NCBI GenBank assembly: GCA_016930745.1
Contig: JAFGGE010000137.1
Span: 1-45,028 of the forward strand
Direction: 5' to 3'
Length of the DNA: 45,028 nucleotides
Source of the DNA: Sedimentisphaerales bacterium
GTDB lineage: Bacteria > Planctomycetota > Phycisphaerae > Sedimentisphaerales > Anaerohalosphaeraceae
The position numbers and the translations under genes are program-made. Below, one piece after another: positions 7,850-16,708 of this stretch; positions within the stretch are counted from its first letter, which is position 1; every line of letters begins with the position of its first letter. The notes beneath the pieces are model-generated. The model was not told the origin of the DNA, did not search any database, and saw only the letters and a list, made by a program, of their open reading frames with translations.

Positions 7850-8683
7850 ATGGATAAGCAGGTATTGGGCCTGATCGCCGGCGAGGGCCGCCTGCCCTTT
7901 CTTGTCGCCGAGGGGGCACGGGCCGCCGGGCTGTCGGTGGTATGTGCCGGTCTGATGGATAACGCGGAACCGGACCTGGCCAAGCATGTGGACGTATTTG
8001 GATATTGCCCCATTGCGCGTCCGGGAGCGTGGATTCGACTGTTACGAAGACATAATGTAACCCATACAATTATGGTCGGTCGGGTCGCCAAGACCCGGAT
8101 TTATACGCCCTGGCGGATTCTGCGGTATCTGCCCGACTGGCGGGCGTTTCGCATCTGGTACTGGCGGCTCCGCGGCAGGGACAAACGAAATGACTCGATC
8201 CTTAGGGCGATCGCCGAGGAACTGGCAAGCGGAGGAATCATTTTGCAGGATTCAACACAATATTGCAGGGACCATCTGGCCGAGGAAGGCGTAATGACGC
8301 GAACCCAGCCGGGACCGTTTGTCCAAGCGGATATCGAATTCGGATGGCAAATCGTCAAGAAACTGGGCGAACTGGATATCGGACAGGCCGTCGCCGTCAA
8401 AGAACGCGAAGTCATCGCCGTGGAGGCCATCGAGGGTACGGCAAAAATGATCGAACGGACCGGCGAGTTATGCCCCAAAGGCGGCTGGACCCTGATTAAG
8501 GTCGCCAAACCGAACCAGGATCTGCGGTTCGATGTGCCCTGCGTCGGACCCGACACCATCGAAAGCATGGCCCGATACGGGGCCGGCTGTCTGGTTCTCG
8601 AAAAGGGAAGGACGATTATTTTAGACAAGCCCCAGACAATCGAACTGGCCGACAAACACAAAATCGCCGTCGTAGGACATTGA
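7850..8683 (+). CDS. lpxI: UDP-2,3-diacylglucosamine pyrophosphatase LpxI
   Basis: Hydrolyses UDP-2,3-diacylglucosamine to lipid X and UMP, the fourth lipid A step; LpxI replaces LpxH in lineages without that enzyme. The 277-residue protein matches the DUF1009/LpxI pattern: N-terminal LGLIAGEGRLPFLVAEGAR, GRVAKTRIY near 80-90, and the C-terminal catalytic domain with EEGVMTRTQPGPFVQADIEF, DIGQAVAVKEREVIAVEAIEG, GWTLIKVAKPNQDLRFDVP and GPDTIESM. The directly preceding lpxD and the following LPS kinase place it in lipid A assembly. The three-base gap to lpxD suggests translational coupling. Confidence 0.95.
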   Translation: MDKQVLGLIAGEGRLPFLVAEGARAAGLSVVCAGLMDNAEPDLAKHVDVFGYCPIARPGAWIRLLRRHNVTHTIMVGRVAKTRIYTPWRILRYLPDWRAFRIWYWRLRGRDKRNDSILRAIAEELASGGIILQDSTQYCRDHLAEEGVMTRTQPGPFVQADIEFGWQIVKKLGELDIGQAVAVKEREVIAVEAIEGTAKMIERTGELCPKGGWTLIKVAKPNQDLRFDVPCVGPDTIESMARYGAGCLVLEKGRTIILDKPQTIELADKHKIAVVGH

Positions 8684-8692
8684 TCGACTCTT

Positions 8693-9547
8693 ATGGCAGA
8701 ATTCCTGCACATTCGCGATTTTACCCGCTTTCGGATTAAAGGCTGGATGATCCGGCTTAATCCTCGATTTCCACAATCCATAATCGAGCCGCCTTTTCGG
8801 TCTGAGCCGGGCTTCGATGGAGCCCGCGGGCCTTTTACGCTGGTTTCTGTGTCCAGGCAGGCCCGAGTGCAGAAAGGCCTTATCGCTTTCCATGGGAAAA
8901 CCCATACGTTCTATATTAAGGAATTCTTTCACCGTTCCTTATGGGATGCGGCCAAACATCTGCTGCGTCCCAGCCGGGCCGCCAGAAGCGCAGCTGCTTC
9001 GCTTATGCTGCAAAAGGAGGGATTTTTTTGTCCGGACATCGTTGCTTTTGCAGAAAAACAATTCGGCCCCTTTCATTACTCTTCGGTCACCCTCAGTACT
9101 GCCGTCCATGCCGAAGATCTGTATGCTCATATTCTTCAAACAGCCGATGATTCCTCCGCCGCCGTGTTGTCGGAACGAAGAACCATGATCCGCACCCTGG
9201 GGCAAACGATCGGGAAAATGCATGCAGCCGGGATTATGCATGGGGATTTACGGCCGCGGAATATGCTTGTTTCTCAAGAAGAAAACGGATGGAAAGTGTT
9301 CTTCCTTGACAATGAACGAACGCAAAAATGGCCTTATTTGCCTGATTTTTGGCGATTGAAGAATCTTGTCCAGATCAACATGTTCCCCGAAGGACTGACG
9401 CGAACGGATCGGTATCGGTTCTTCCGGGAATACATCCAAGAGAATCCGAACCTCCGACAGACATCCAAACAATGGGCCGGCCGGATCATGAGGCAAACGC
9501 GAAAACGTCTGGCGCAAAAACCCTATGGAAAAAACGTCCGTTTATGA
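8693..9547 (+). CDS. Lipopolysaccharide kinase (KdkA/WaaP-like)
   Basis: Predicted to phosphorylate Kdo or heptose residues of the inner core using ATP, at the cytoplasmic face of the membrane. The 284-residue protein has a protein-kinase-like fold signature: a Lys-containing beta strand (HTFYIKEFFH, near residue 70), the catalytic loop HAAGIMHGDLRPRNML (about 178-193, with Asp in HGDL and Asn as the second metal ligand) and the metal-binding FFLDNERT segment in place of DFG. Length and motifs fit the Kdo kinase/InaA family. It closes the lipid A operon, nine bases after lpxI. Its last six bases overlap the end of the oppositely oriented FkbM gene, with no room for a separate terminator. Confidence 0.85.
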   Translation: MAEFLHIRDFTRFRIKGWMIRLNPRFPQSIIEPPFRSEPGFDGARGPFTLVSVSRQARVQKGLIAFHGKTHTFYIKEFFHRSLWDAAKHLLRPSRAARSAAASLMLQKEGFFCPDIVAFAEKQFGPFHYSSVTLSTAVHAEDLYAHILQTADDSSAAVLSERRTMIRTLGQTIGKMHAAGIMHGDLRPRNMLVSQEENGWKVFFLDNERTQKWPYLPDFWRLKNLVQINMFPEGLTRTDRYRFFREYIQENPNLRQTSKQWAGRIMRQTRKRLAQKPYGKNVRL

Positions 9548-10270
9548 ATCGATCAGATCGCTCTTAATCCAAAGCGCATTAGCCCACATCAGCAGTCCCT
9601 TCGGTCCGTATTTGGGCCGATAGAAATCGTACAACACAAAATCCGCCTGCCGGAGATATCCGTCAATATCTCCAAACAAAGGATTGTTTTCATACGTCTC
9701 ATTAAACCAGACCTCGGCATAGACCGCCTGCGTTTTTTTCAAGAGTTCCGATCCGCCCTGCAGGGCCTTGAGCTCTCCGCCCTGGATATCAAACTTCATC
9801 AGTTCCACAGCCTGGATACCCCGCTGCCGGGCCCAGGCATCCAGAGTGGTCACCGGAATGTCCCGGATTTCGACTATCTGATGGCCTTTCGGGGAGACTT
9901 GTTCCAGTCGATTTCCAGGCGATAACAGGGACGTATTGCCGGGCGAGGCGGTCACGTAGAGTTTTTCCGCTCCGACATGATCCGACAACGCCGTAAATTC
10001 CGGATGAAACCGCCGATCCCGCCGGGCATATTCCTGCAACGTCCTCTGATACATCGAATTGGGTTCAAATCCATAGACCTGCGCTTCGGGAAAAAGACGC
10101 AAAAAACGCTCGGAAAGATGGCCATTGCTGGCGCCCGCATCGACAATCGTTCGGACGTTTCGATTTGAAAGAAGACGATGGATCACCTCATAGGGGGATT
10201 CCAGCGAGATGAGATTCTGTTCTTTGCGCAATAGTTTTTTCTTTAGATATGTGCCCAGTCGATTTCCCAC
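9542..10270 (-). CDS. FkbM-family methyltransferase
   Basis: A SAM-dependent O-methyltransferase likely to methylate a sugar of the surface glycan. Visible family features are the SAM-binding TIVDAGASNGHLSERFL, the acidic end of strand 2 (VYGFEPNS), the FkbM segment IPVTTLDAWA, and MKFDIQGGELKALQGG (Asp in DIQGGE) followed by EVWFNETYE. I chose GTG 10270 (GGGGA six bases upstream, 14 bases after the previous gene); the ATG at 10309 would overlap the upstream gene by 25 bases without a usable ribosome site. With the GTG the protein is 242 residues. It is the last gene of the polysaccharide locus and meets the LPS kinase gene tail to tail. Confidence 0.85.
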   Translation of the reverse strand: MGNRLGTYLKKKLLRKEQNLISLESPYEVIHRLLSNRNVRTIVDAGASNGHLSERFLRLFPEAQVYGFEPNSMYQRTLQEYARRDRRFHPEFTALSDHVGAEKLYVTASPGNTSLLSPGNRLEQVSPKGHQIVEIRDIPVTTLDAWARQRGIQAVELMKFDIQGGELKALQGGSELLKKTQAVYAEVWFNETYENNPLFGDIDGYLRQADFVLYDFYRPKYGPKGLLMWANALWIKSDLIDS

Positions 10271-10284
10271 AAGTCTTCCCCGCC

Positions 10285-11280
10285 TTATTTCTGTTCTTCT
10301 GCCATACATTCCCGAATCAGATCGGCCAGTCGATCGGCCATCACCGATACATCATATTGCCTCGCATGCTCTTTTCCCTGCTGCCCCATCCAACGCCGCA
10401 GGCCGGGATTCTCAATCAAATACGACAGCCGTCGGATCCATTCGTCCTGGCGGGAAACCAGAAAACCGGTTTTGTCCGGAATCACATGATCCACATTCGT
10501 TCCCACCGGGGAAGCCACGACAGGCAAGCCTGATGCGGCATATTCCAGCACTTTAAAACTGCATTTTCCACGGGTAAATGAATCATCGGGCAGCGGCGCC
10601 AGGCCGATATCGCATTCCGCCAGAGCCCGGTAACGCCCCTGCGTATCCCAGGGAATTTTTTCGACGGGCATATGTTCCAGCTCAAAAAAACGGTCTCCGA
10701 TGATTCGCAACACCACGTTCCTGTATCGCTGCCCGATCTGCTCGAAGCACACAGACAAACTTTGAAGGTAATCCAGCGTGCTGGCGCTGCCGATCCAGAC
10801 CAGGCGGATCCTGCCGTCCGCAGGCCTTTCAGCGCATTGCCCATATCGGTTCACCTCCAGGCCCAGGGGCAAAATCCGCACATTGGGATTGAACGGTCTG
10901 CCCTGCTCGGCCAGATAGGAGCTTCCCACAAGGACCATATCCGCCAGCCGGACGGTTCGGCGAAACGGCACAACATGGGCCCGGCTGTACCGGCCGGGAC
11001 GCTTGTCGCTAAAGAGAATCGCATCGTCATAACTGTAAATGATCCTTCGCGCCGACGATTTCAACCAGAAGGCGTCCCATACATTCAATTTTTTTTTCTG
11101 CAGGAAAACCCCGTCAAACTCCCCGGACTTGCGAAACAACTGTCGCCGGGCCCAAAAATTCGCCGGCAGACGTTCGACCGTGCAGGCGATTCCCCGTCGG
11201 GCAAGAAATTCCAGATACACGCCGATCCGCTGTCGGTAGCCGGCCCGTTCGGGATTGTTTGTGATCACCATCAGCTTCAT
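10285..11280 (-). CDS. Glycosyltransferase, GT4/GT1-like (GT-B fold)
   Basis: A 331-residue retaining-type glycosyltransferase of the polysaccharide locus. The N-terminal Rossmann half begins LMVITNNPERAGYRQRIGVYL and includes the conserved-looking IIYSYDDAILF. The C-terminal half has RLVWIGSASTLDYLQ, DIGLAPLPDDSFTRGKCSFK and the donor-binding KVLEYAASGLPVVASPVGTN, typical of GT4 members in which E/K of the last motif contacts the nucleotide sugar. Donor and acceptor are unknown. The start codon directly abuts the stop of the preceding methyltransferase-like gene, so the two are probably translationally coupled. Confidence 0.86.
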   Translation of the reverse strand: MKLMVITNNPERAGYRQRIGVYLEFLARRGIACTVERLPANFWARRQLFRKSGEFDGVFLQKKKLNVWDAFWLKSSARRIIYSYDDAILFSDKRPGRYSRAHVVPFRRTVRLADMVLVGSSYLAEQGRPFNPNVRILPLGLEVNRYGQCAERPADGRIRLVWIGSASTLDYLQSLSVCFEQIGQRYRNVVLRIIGDRFFELEHMPVEKIPWDTQGRYRALAECDIGLAPLPDDSFTRGKCSFKVLEYAASGLPVVASPVGTNVDHVIPDKTGFLVSRQDEWIRRLSYLIENPGLRRWMGQQGKEHARQYDVSVMADRLADLIRECMAEEQK

Positions 11281-11937
11281 TCAGTCTTGCACCGCAGCTC
11301 GATGAGCCCGAAGAATATCCTCTTTTTCTTCCAGTTGCCAGTCCGGATGAGCCTTCAAGAGGATTTCCCGCACCGTGGCCACCCTGGGGTAATCATTTTC
11401 CCCCGTAAAACATCTTGCATCGTCGATCAAAAGAACATGCTGCCGGGAACAGGGATGGCTCAGAATCGCCTCCAGTTCCCGCATGATCGGGGTTTCCGTC
11501 TCTCCCTTGGCCGTCGCGCCCCTGGAATAATGCGCATCCAGCCAAAACAGGCACGGTTCATTAAGTTCAGACAGAATTCGAGGCAAACATAGCTCGCTGG
11601 CCCCTTCCACGATCTGCACATGGCGATAACGAGCAAAAAGCTGCTGGGCTTTTCGGTATAAGGTCGGATCGAGTTCGATGGAATAGATTCGATCAAACTT
11701 ATCCAGAAGTCCCATCACGGTATGGCCGGTATAGGTGCCTGTTTCCACGAGAATACGAGTTCCAAACCGTTCGGCATACTCCTGCAGAACCAATTGCTTG
11801 CCATAGGACGGCAGCGGCAATGCCCCCCCCTGCCGTTTCCACTGTTCATAGGCGGCGCGCCAGCGGTTTATTTTTCGTCGGCGCGACCGCTCGGCCAGAA
11901 AGGGAATACGATTCAATAAATTCCGGAGTCTTTTCAT
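11281..11937 (-). CDS. SAM-dependent methyltransferase-like protein
   Basis: A 218-residue protein with a class I methyltransferase-like core: ILVETGTYTGHTVMGLL as the glycine-rich SAM loop (about 72-88), IYSIELDP as the acidic strand-2 end, VQIVEGAS, FWLDAHYS and LLIDDARCF. The substrate is probably a sugar or other component of the surface glycan, judged from the neighbours. No signal peptide or membrane segment is visible, and the N-terminal 40 residues are basic. The stop touches the start of the next glycosyltransferase gene. A non-methyltransferase role of the same fold cannot be excluded. Confidence 0.7.
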   Translation of the reverse strand: MKRLRNLLNRIPFLAERSRRRKINRWRAAYEQWKRQGGALPLPSYGKQLVLQEYAERFGTRILVETGTYTGHTVMGLLDKFDRIYSIELDPTLYRKAQQLFARYRHVQIVEGASELCLPRILSELNEPCLFWLDAHYSRGATAKGETETPIMRELEAILSHPCSRQHVLLIDDARCFTGENDYPRVATVREILLKAHPDWQLEEKEDILRAHRAAVQD

Positions 11938-11972
11938 GGTTCTTTTACCTAAAGAAATTCAAGACAGTCACA

Positions 11973-12899
11973 TCAGTCGATTTTCACCAAACCAAAATAT
12001 TCTTTTCCCACACGGCAATAGGACGGTTTATTGTGCTGCAAATGCGCCAGATCGAGCCGATACCCCTGCTGAAATTTCGCATTCAGCGTTTCGACCGTGT
12101 GTTCGTCCGTTCCATAGACAGGATTATCGATCACCGTATTTACGCGATTCACCTGAAGCGTAGTGGCACAAATTTTTTGAAAATACAAATACTCCGGCAG
12201 TCGCCGCTTGTGACTGCGGCACCACCGGTAGCCGTACCCTTCCAGGTGGTTGGGATTGTGAAAGGTGCGAAATGCATGGAATAAACGTTTACGCGAGCAG
12301 AACATCCTTGCCAGACGATACGGAATCGTGCCCTCGGCAAAGACTTTCTGCAGCGCCGGTCGATCCCGACCGATATGCCGCAGCAGCATCCTGACGAACG
12401 ATGTCGGGTAGATCGTGCTGTTGAGCTCAAACGGATATTTCGATGGCGCATCCCGGGCTTTTTTCCAGTTGACCTTATATACCTTCTGCCCGCTGAACTC
12501 TGCCGGCGCAACAGGTTCCTTTCCGTCGGCAAAATACTCCGGACCGAACTTGAGCGTAAAACCAAAAATATCGCGACATTCGGCGAAGGCAGCCTCGATC
12601 ACATCAAAATCCACGGCATCGAAATACACCACATCATCGGTGGCAAAGACCACATAATCCGACTCGATCTGTTCGAAGATTTGCATAAAATCCCGATGAA
12701 AATCCTGTTCCCGGACGATCCGGCAGGAGGGAAACAAGGCAAAGACCTGAGCATATTCATGTGTGAACAGATCTTCTTTGTAAATAATATCTACCTGATG
12801 GACAGCCGAGCCCATGTTGTTCAGGAAGCTCTCCAGATAGGCCGCCAACTGCAAAGGCCGATTTCGAGTAAACACAATATTCGTCAAAGGCTTAGGCAT
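11973..12899 (-). CDS. Putative glycosyltransferase of the polysaccharide locus
   Basis: A 308-residue protein that I recognise only by fold hints. It begins TNIVFTRNRPLQLAAYLESF, as GT-A (family 2-like) enzymes do, and has SDYVVFATDDVVYFDAVD near residue 90, where the consecutive Asp residues could be the metal-binding DxD-like site. The C-terminal half contains GYGYRWCRSHKRRLPEYLYF and is not informative. No membrane segment is seen. Its first codons overlap the end of the acyltransferase gene by eight bases, so it belongs to the same operon. The sugar donor is unknown. Confidence 0.6.
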   Translation of the reverse strand: MPKPLTNIVFTRNRPLQLAAYLESFLNNMGSAVHQVDIIYKEDLFTHEYAQVFALFPSCRIVREQDFHRDFMQIFEQIESDYVVFATDDVVYFDAVDFDVIEAAFAECRDIFGFTLKFGPEYFADGKEPVAPAEFSGQKVYKVNWKKARDAPSKYPFELNSTIYPTSFVRMLLRHIGRDRPALQKVFAEGTIPYRLARMFCSRKRLFHAFRTFHNPNHLEGYGYRWCRSHKRRLPEYLYFQKICATTLQVNRVNTVIDNPVYGTDEHTVETLNAKFQQGYRLDLAHLQHNKPSYCRVGKEYFGLVKID

Positions 12900-13497
12900 G
12901 ATCGGCCTCCGTCAGAGGTCGAATGACCCTGGCCGGGATGCCCCCGGCGATCACATTGGCCGGAATCGACGCCGTGACGACGGCGTTGGGCGCAACAATC
13001 GAATTTTCGCCGATGGTTACTCCCTTTTGCACAATGACCCGGCTGCCCAGCCAGACGTTTTTCTCGATCCGGACGGGGGCCGTCTGAATCGGGCCGGAAC
13101 GGCGCCGGTCGGCGGCGATTCCGTGAAAATCGCTGTCCATAATGGAAACCAGCTCTCCGATAAGGCATTCCTCTTCGATCACCACCGATTCCATCGCCAT
13201 GATGGAAACATTGTTGGAAATCGCACAATGGCTTCCGATCCGGATGACGGCATTCTCCTGCCGCGCTTGCAGCAGTATACAACCGTTTCCATAGCGGGGC
13301 GCCTGAGGCCAGCCCATTTTGGTCCGTTCCGACACGTACACCTTGCCCTGTCCATCGCATCGCAACGGGACAAACAGACGCACGCGTTTGCCCAGTGTGA
13401 GATCCCCGGAAAGTCTTTTAGGCCAGACAGCCCATTTGTAAAGGGTATATTTCAAACGGCAGATTGTCCCCCCAGAACGATATCTTTTTGGCGCCAT
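12892..13497 (-). CDS. Hexapeptide-repeat acyltransferase (WbbJ/maa-like)
   Basis: A 201-residue left-handed beta-helix acyltransferase, probably O-acetylating a glycan sugar with acetyl-CoA. Hexapeptide repeats run from about residue 80 to 185: IRIGSHCAISNNVSIMA, VVIEEECLIGELVSIMDSDFH (with the Asp-Phe-His that resembles the catalytic D-x-H of this family), VRIEKNVWLGSRVIVQ, VTIGENSIVAPNAVVT and the closing NVIAGGIPARVI. The N-terminal 60 residues are basic and lack the repeat. It lies 12 bases after the aminotransferase gene and overlaps the next gene by eight bases. Confidence 0.85.
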   Translation of the reverse strand: MAPKRYRSGGTICRLKYTLYKWAVWPKRLSGDLTLGKRVRLFVPLRCDGQGKVYVSERTKMGWPQAPRYGNGCILLQARQENAVIRIGSHCAISNNVSIMAMESVVIEEECLIGELVSIMDSDFHGIAADRRRSGPIQTAPVRIEKNVWLGSRVIVQKGVTIGENSIVAPNAVVTASIPANVIAGGIPARVIRPLTEADHA

Positions 13498-13509
13498 TTT
13501 CGCCGGCTT

Positions 13510-14604
13510 TCAGGCACGGATTTGCTCCACGATAAAATCCACCTGCCGGGGGGTCAGATGCGGCCCCATGGGCAGGCTTAGAACCGTTCGGGCCATTTCT
13601 TCGGCCACGGGAAAATCCCCCTCCTTGAAGCCCAGGTCCGAATAGGCCTGGGACAAATGAGGCGGGATGGGATAATGGATCAGAGTGCCAATTCCCGCTT
13701 TTTTTAATTTTTCCTGCAGGGAATCCCGCTGCGGATGGCGAATGACAAACTGATGCCAGACAGGTTCGGCCCACTCGGGCACAAAGGGAACCATCACCTC
13801 CGGCACACCCCGTAATCCGTCCAGATATTCATTCGCTCTTTCTTTTCGTCTTTCATTCCAGGCATCCAGAACTTTCAATTTTACCCGAAGAAAGCCCGCC
13901 TGCAGCTCGTCGATCCGCGCATTGAAACCTTTATATTGGTTATGGTATTTGACCTGAGAGCCATAATTTCTCAAGACAGCGACTTTTTCGGCCACTTCCG
14001 TATCGTCGGTCGTGACAGCGCCCGCTTCGCCGAAAGCGCCAAGATTTTTACCCGGATAGAAACTGTGGGCCGTCACATGGCCGAGCCCGCCGGTCCGGCG
14101 GCCTTTGTAGCGAGCCCCCTGGGATTGAGCATTGTCCACAATCACGCGTAACGAATGGTTCGCGGCAATCTGCATGATCGGGTCCATATCCGCCGGTTGT
14201 CCATACAGATGAACCGGCATAATGGCCTTTGTCCGCGGTGTGATGGCCGCCTCGATCCGATCCGGATCGATATTAAAGGTCCGGATGTCCGGCTCGACCG
14301 GCACAGGCGTTGCTCCGGCATAGGTCACCGCCAGCCAGGTGGCGATATACGTATTGGAAGGAACGATCACCTCGTCTCCCTGTCCAATATCGCAGGCCCG
14401 CAGGGCCAGGTGCAAGGCATCCAGACCGCTGGAAACGCCAACGCAATAGCGGGTTCGGCAATAGGTGGCATATTCCTCCTCAAACGCCCTGCTTTCTTCC
14501 CCCAGAACATACCACCCCGACCGCATGAACCAAGAATAAACGGCATCGAGCTCTTCCTGCAGCTCCAGGTAAGGGGATTTCATATCCAGGGCGGGAATCG
14601 TCAC
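13510..14604 (-). CDS. DegT/DnrJ/EryC1-family sugar aminotransferase (FdtB/WxcK-like)
   Basis: A PLP-dependent aminotransferase of 364 residues, predicted to convert a dTDP-3-keto-6-deoxyhexose to the 3-amino sugar. The PLP-binding region includes [41 protein letters not shown] (Asp157) and [16 protein letters not shown] with Lys186 as the internal aldimine. The C-terminal [17 protein letters not shown] is typical of the family. The start overlaps the stop of the ketoisomerase/acetyltransferase fusion by four bases (ATGA), which argues strongly that both act on one sugar. Whether the product is the galacto (Fuc3N) or gluco (Qui3N) form cannot be read from sequence. Confidence 0.92.
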   Translation of the reverse strand: MTIPALDMKSPYLELQEELDAVYSWFMRSGWYVLGEESRAFEEEYATYCRTRYCVGVSSGLDALHLALRACDIGQGDEVIVPSNTYIATWLAVTYAGATPVPVEPDIRTFNIDPDRIEAAITPRTKAIMPVHLYGQPADMDPIMQIAANHSLRVIVDNAQSQGARYKGRRTGGLGHVTAHSFYPGKNLGAFGEAGAVTTDDTEVAEKVAVLRNYGSQVKYHNQYKGFNARIDELQAGFLRVKLKVLDAWNERRKERANEYLDGLRGVPEVMVPFVPEWAEPVWHQFVIRHPQRDSLQEKLKKAGIGTLIHYPIPPHLSQAYSDLGFKEGDFPVAEEMARTVLSLPMGPHLTPRQVDFIVEQIRA

Positions 14605-15551
14605 GGCCGGCTCCCGACAAATTCCAAAAATGCATCGTATTCGCGCAGATAATCCTTCGCATCATACAAATGAGAGGCAAACACCATCAGCACCGCATCG
14701 GACGAATACTTGTACTGAACGCCCCAGATCCGGGGCGGCAGATAGAGCCCAATCCATGGACGATCGAGGCTGTACTCTTCCCGGTTCCGTCCGTCATCGG
14801 CCACTACCGACACCGATCCGGAAACGCAGACAAGAAATTGATGGCATTCTTTGTGGGCATGCTCGCCTCGCACCCTCACATTCGGCACATTGTACACATA
14901 GAACACGCGGCGCGGCGTAAAGGGAAGGTCTTTCTCCCATTCCGAGACGCAAAGATCGCCCCGCATATCCTCCACATGGTGCATTCGAACCAGCTTGACG
15001 CCGCTGACAATCGATTCCTGGACCTCCGATGTAACGCTCGATCGCAGGGAAGGTTTCACGGCCGTATCGACATACCCGACGATGCGAGCCGGATTGCCGG
15101 TCACAATGGAATTGGGGGGAACATCATGCGTCACGACGGCCCCGGCCCCGACCATCGCGTTGGCCCCGATCGTCAATCCGGGAAGAATTGTCGCGTTGGC
15201 GCCGATCGATGCGCCCTGACAGACAATCGTACGCTCAAAGCGATCCGGATACTGCCGGCTGCGGGGAAATTTATCGTTGGTGAAGGTCGCATTGGGGCCG
15301 ATGAACACGCGGTCGCGAATCTCGATCCCGTCCCAGAGATAGACTCCGCATTTGACCGTCACTTCGTCGCCGAGAACGACATCGTTCTCCAGAAACGTAT
15401 GATCGCACAGGTTGCATTGTTTTCCCACTTTCGCTCCGGGCAGCACATGAGCAAAGGCCCAGATGCGCGTCCCAGCGCCGATTTGTGCGCCGGGCTCCAC
15501 AATCGCCTGAGGATGAATGAATCCGGCTTGCGAATCTCTTTTATTCTCCAT
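14601..15551 (-). CDS. Fused dTDP-sugar N-acetyltransferase and 3,4-ketoisomerase (WxcM/FdtD-like)
   Basis: A 316-residue two-domain protein. Residues about 10-165 form a left-handed beta-helix acetyltransferase ([16 protein letters not shown], then [19 protein letters not shown], then [10 protein letters not shown]). Residues about 185-316 form a cupin with [19 protein letters not shown] (His231, His233) and [15 protein letters not shown], matching the dTDP-4-keto-6-deoxyglucose 3,4-ketoisomerases FdtA/QdtA. In known WxcM/FdtD proteins the cupin makes the 3-keto sugar, an aminotransferase adds the amine, and the acetyltransferase domain N-acetylates it using acetyl-CoA. The next gene is that aminotransferase, and rmlA/rmlB upstream supply dTDP-4-keto-6-deoxyglucose. 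It has its own promoter in the gap before it. Confidence 0.92.
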   Translation of the reverse strand: MENKRDSQAGFIHPQAIVEPGAQIGAGTRIWAFAHVLPGAKVGKQCNLCDHTFLENDVVLGDEVTVKCGVYLWDGIEIRDRVFIGPNATFTNDKFPRSRQYPDRFERTIVCQGASIGANATILPGLTIGANAMVGAGAVVTHDVPPNSIVTGNPARIVGYVDTAVKPSLRSSVTSEVQESIVSGVKLVRMHHVEDMRGDLCVSEWEKDLPFTPRRVFYVYNVPNVRVRGEHAHKECHQFLVCVSGSVSVVADDGRNREEYSLDRPWIGLYLPPRIWGVQYKYSSDAVLMVFASHLYDAKDYLREYDAFLEFVGSRP

Positions 15552-15603
15552 TTTTTGTCCCGGCCTTTCTCATTCTCCGACACACCCGGCAACGAAAAAC
15601 GTA

Positions 15604-15632
15604 TATTTATCGGCAAAGGGCGATCCTGTCAA
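15604..15632 (-). promoter_or_regulatory. Internal promoter before the WxcM-like gene
   Basis: On the minus strand TTGACA (15627-15632) is followed after 17 bases by TAAATA (15604-15609). The -35 is perfect and the -10 fair. It lies in the 146-base gap between the GT2 gene and the WxcM-like gene, the widest gap within the locus, so the distal amino-sugar genes can be expressed separately. Confidence 0.6.
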
Positions 15633-15697
15633 TATGTACGCGGATTGACAAAACGGAGATTCATTTTGCCATAAAACCGTCAAATCCTGTCCGGACC

Positions 15698-16708
15698 TCA
15701 TCGGAGATCGCCTTTGCGTAATTTCCGGCCGGCGCGGATCAGGACATAGGGATAGACCAGACGAATGCACCATTTCCCGATCTGCGAAACACCGACAGGC
15801 GCGGAAATTCCTCGACGAATCACCTTCAGACGCTCGCCAAACGAGCCACGGACAAATGCGATCTCCAGTTCCAGAAAACAAATTTGCCTGTTGATATACT
15901 GCGTAAATTCGTTTTGTCCCTCGACGGACAATGTCTTGATTTGGTCGGACTTACGCAGGTCTTTCTGGTAATTCCGGAACGTCACCAGACGTCTTCGCAG
16001 TGTTTCGGCCAGATGAGCGACTACGGCCTCACGATCGGGACGCTTCGTCCGACGAGCCGTAATATTACCCGTATGTCTGCGATACCGAACCAGCGGCTCC
16101 TCCATATGGCGGATTTCGCCGAGCAGACCGGAGCGAAACGCGATCGCCTTGTCCTCGTAGACGGTATCGGGCAGCATCGGTCCGAACACATCGAACACGC
16201 AGCGGTGCCAGGCATGCGAACAGCCGCATGCGCTCATCGCCCGGAGACGCGATTCGATATCGTTTCCTTTTGCCTTTGGGGATTTCCGGACGGTTTCCTG
16301 CTCGGTCCCGTTTTCATCGATCACCACCATGCCGGAATCGATCGATCGTGCCTTTCCTTCGGAGCGGCAATATTCCATCCAGATCTTCTCAACCCGCTGC
16401 GGAACCGAAATATCATCCCCCGCCGCCACGACAATCAGCTCTCCTTCGGCCAGCTCCATCAGTCGATTGACATGCCCGCCGATACCCAGATTTTTCTCGT
16501 TGCGATTGAGCCGCACACGATGAGGCCCCTGATAGAAACGCGCCATCTCTTCCATAATCGCATAGGTGGAATCGCCCGAGCCGTCGTCGGACAAAAGAAT
16601 CTCCAGAGGAGAATAGGTTTGGGCAAAAGCGGCCTGCACGGCATGTTGAATATACCGCTGCTGGTTAAAGGCAATCATCATAAAGGTAATCAGGGGCCTG
16701 TCCATCAC
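15698..16708 (-). CDS. Glycosyltransferase family 2
   Basis: A 336-residue GT-A enzyme. The N-terminus shows the family pattern ITFMMIAFNQQRYIQHAVQA, LEILLSDDGSGDSTY (nucleotide-binding Asp residues) and GELIVVAAGDDISVP (the metal-binding DD motif near residue 98). The middle has ACGCSHAWHRCVF and the C-terminal 90 residues are basic and amphipathic, ending in RAGRKLRKGD, which may associate with the membrane. The donor sugar is unknown. The start overlaps the end of the preceding GT4 gene by four bases. It precedes the 146-base gap with an internal promoter. Confidence 0.88.
   Translation of the reverse strand: MMDRPLITFMMIAFNQQRYIQHAVQAAFAQTYSPLEILLSDDGSGDSTYAIMEEMARFYQGPHRVRLNRNEKNLGIGGHVNRLMELAEGELIVVAAGDDISVPQRVEKIWMEYCRSEGKARSIDSGMVVIDENGTEQETVRKSPKAKGNDIESRLRAMSACGCSHAWHRCVFDVFGPMLPDTVYEDKAIAFRSGLLGEIRHMEEPLVRYRRHTGNITARRTKRPDREAVVAHLAETLRRRLVTFRNYQKDLRKSDQIKTLSVEGQNEFTQYINRQICFLELEIAFVRGSFGERLKVIRRGISAPVGVSQIGKWCIRLVYPYVLIRAGRKLRKGDLR

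Noticed and set aside
6797..7987. 396-codon minus-strand frame
   Set aside because: Antisense to lpxD, whose hexapeptide repeats keep the opposite strand open.
14670..15674. 334-codon plus-strand frame
   Set aside because: Antisense to the WxcM-like fusion gene, which has clear catalytic motifs.
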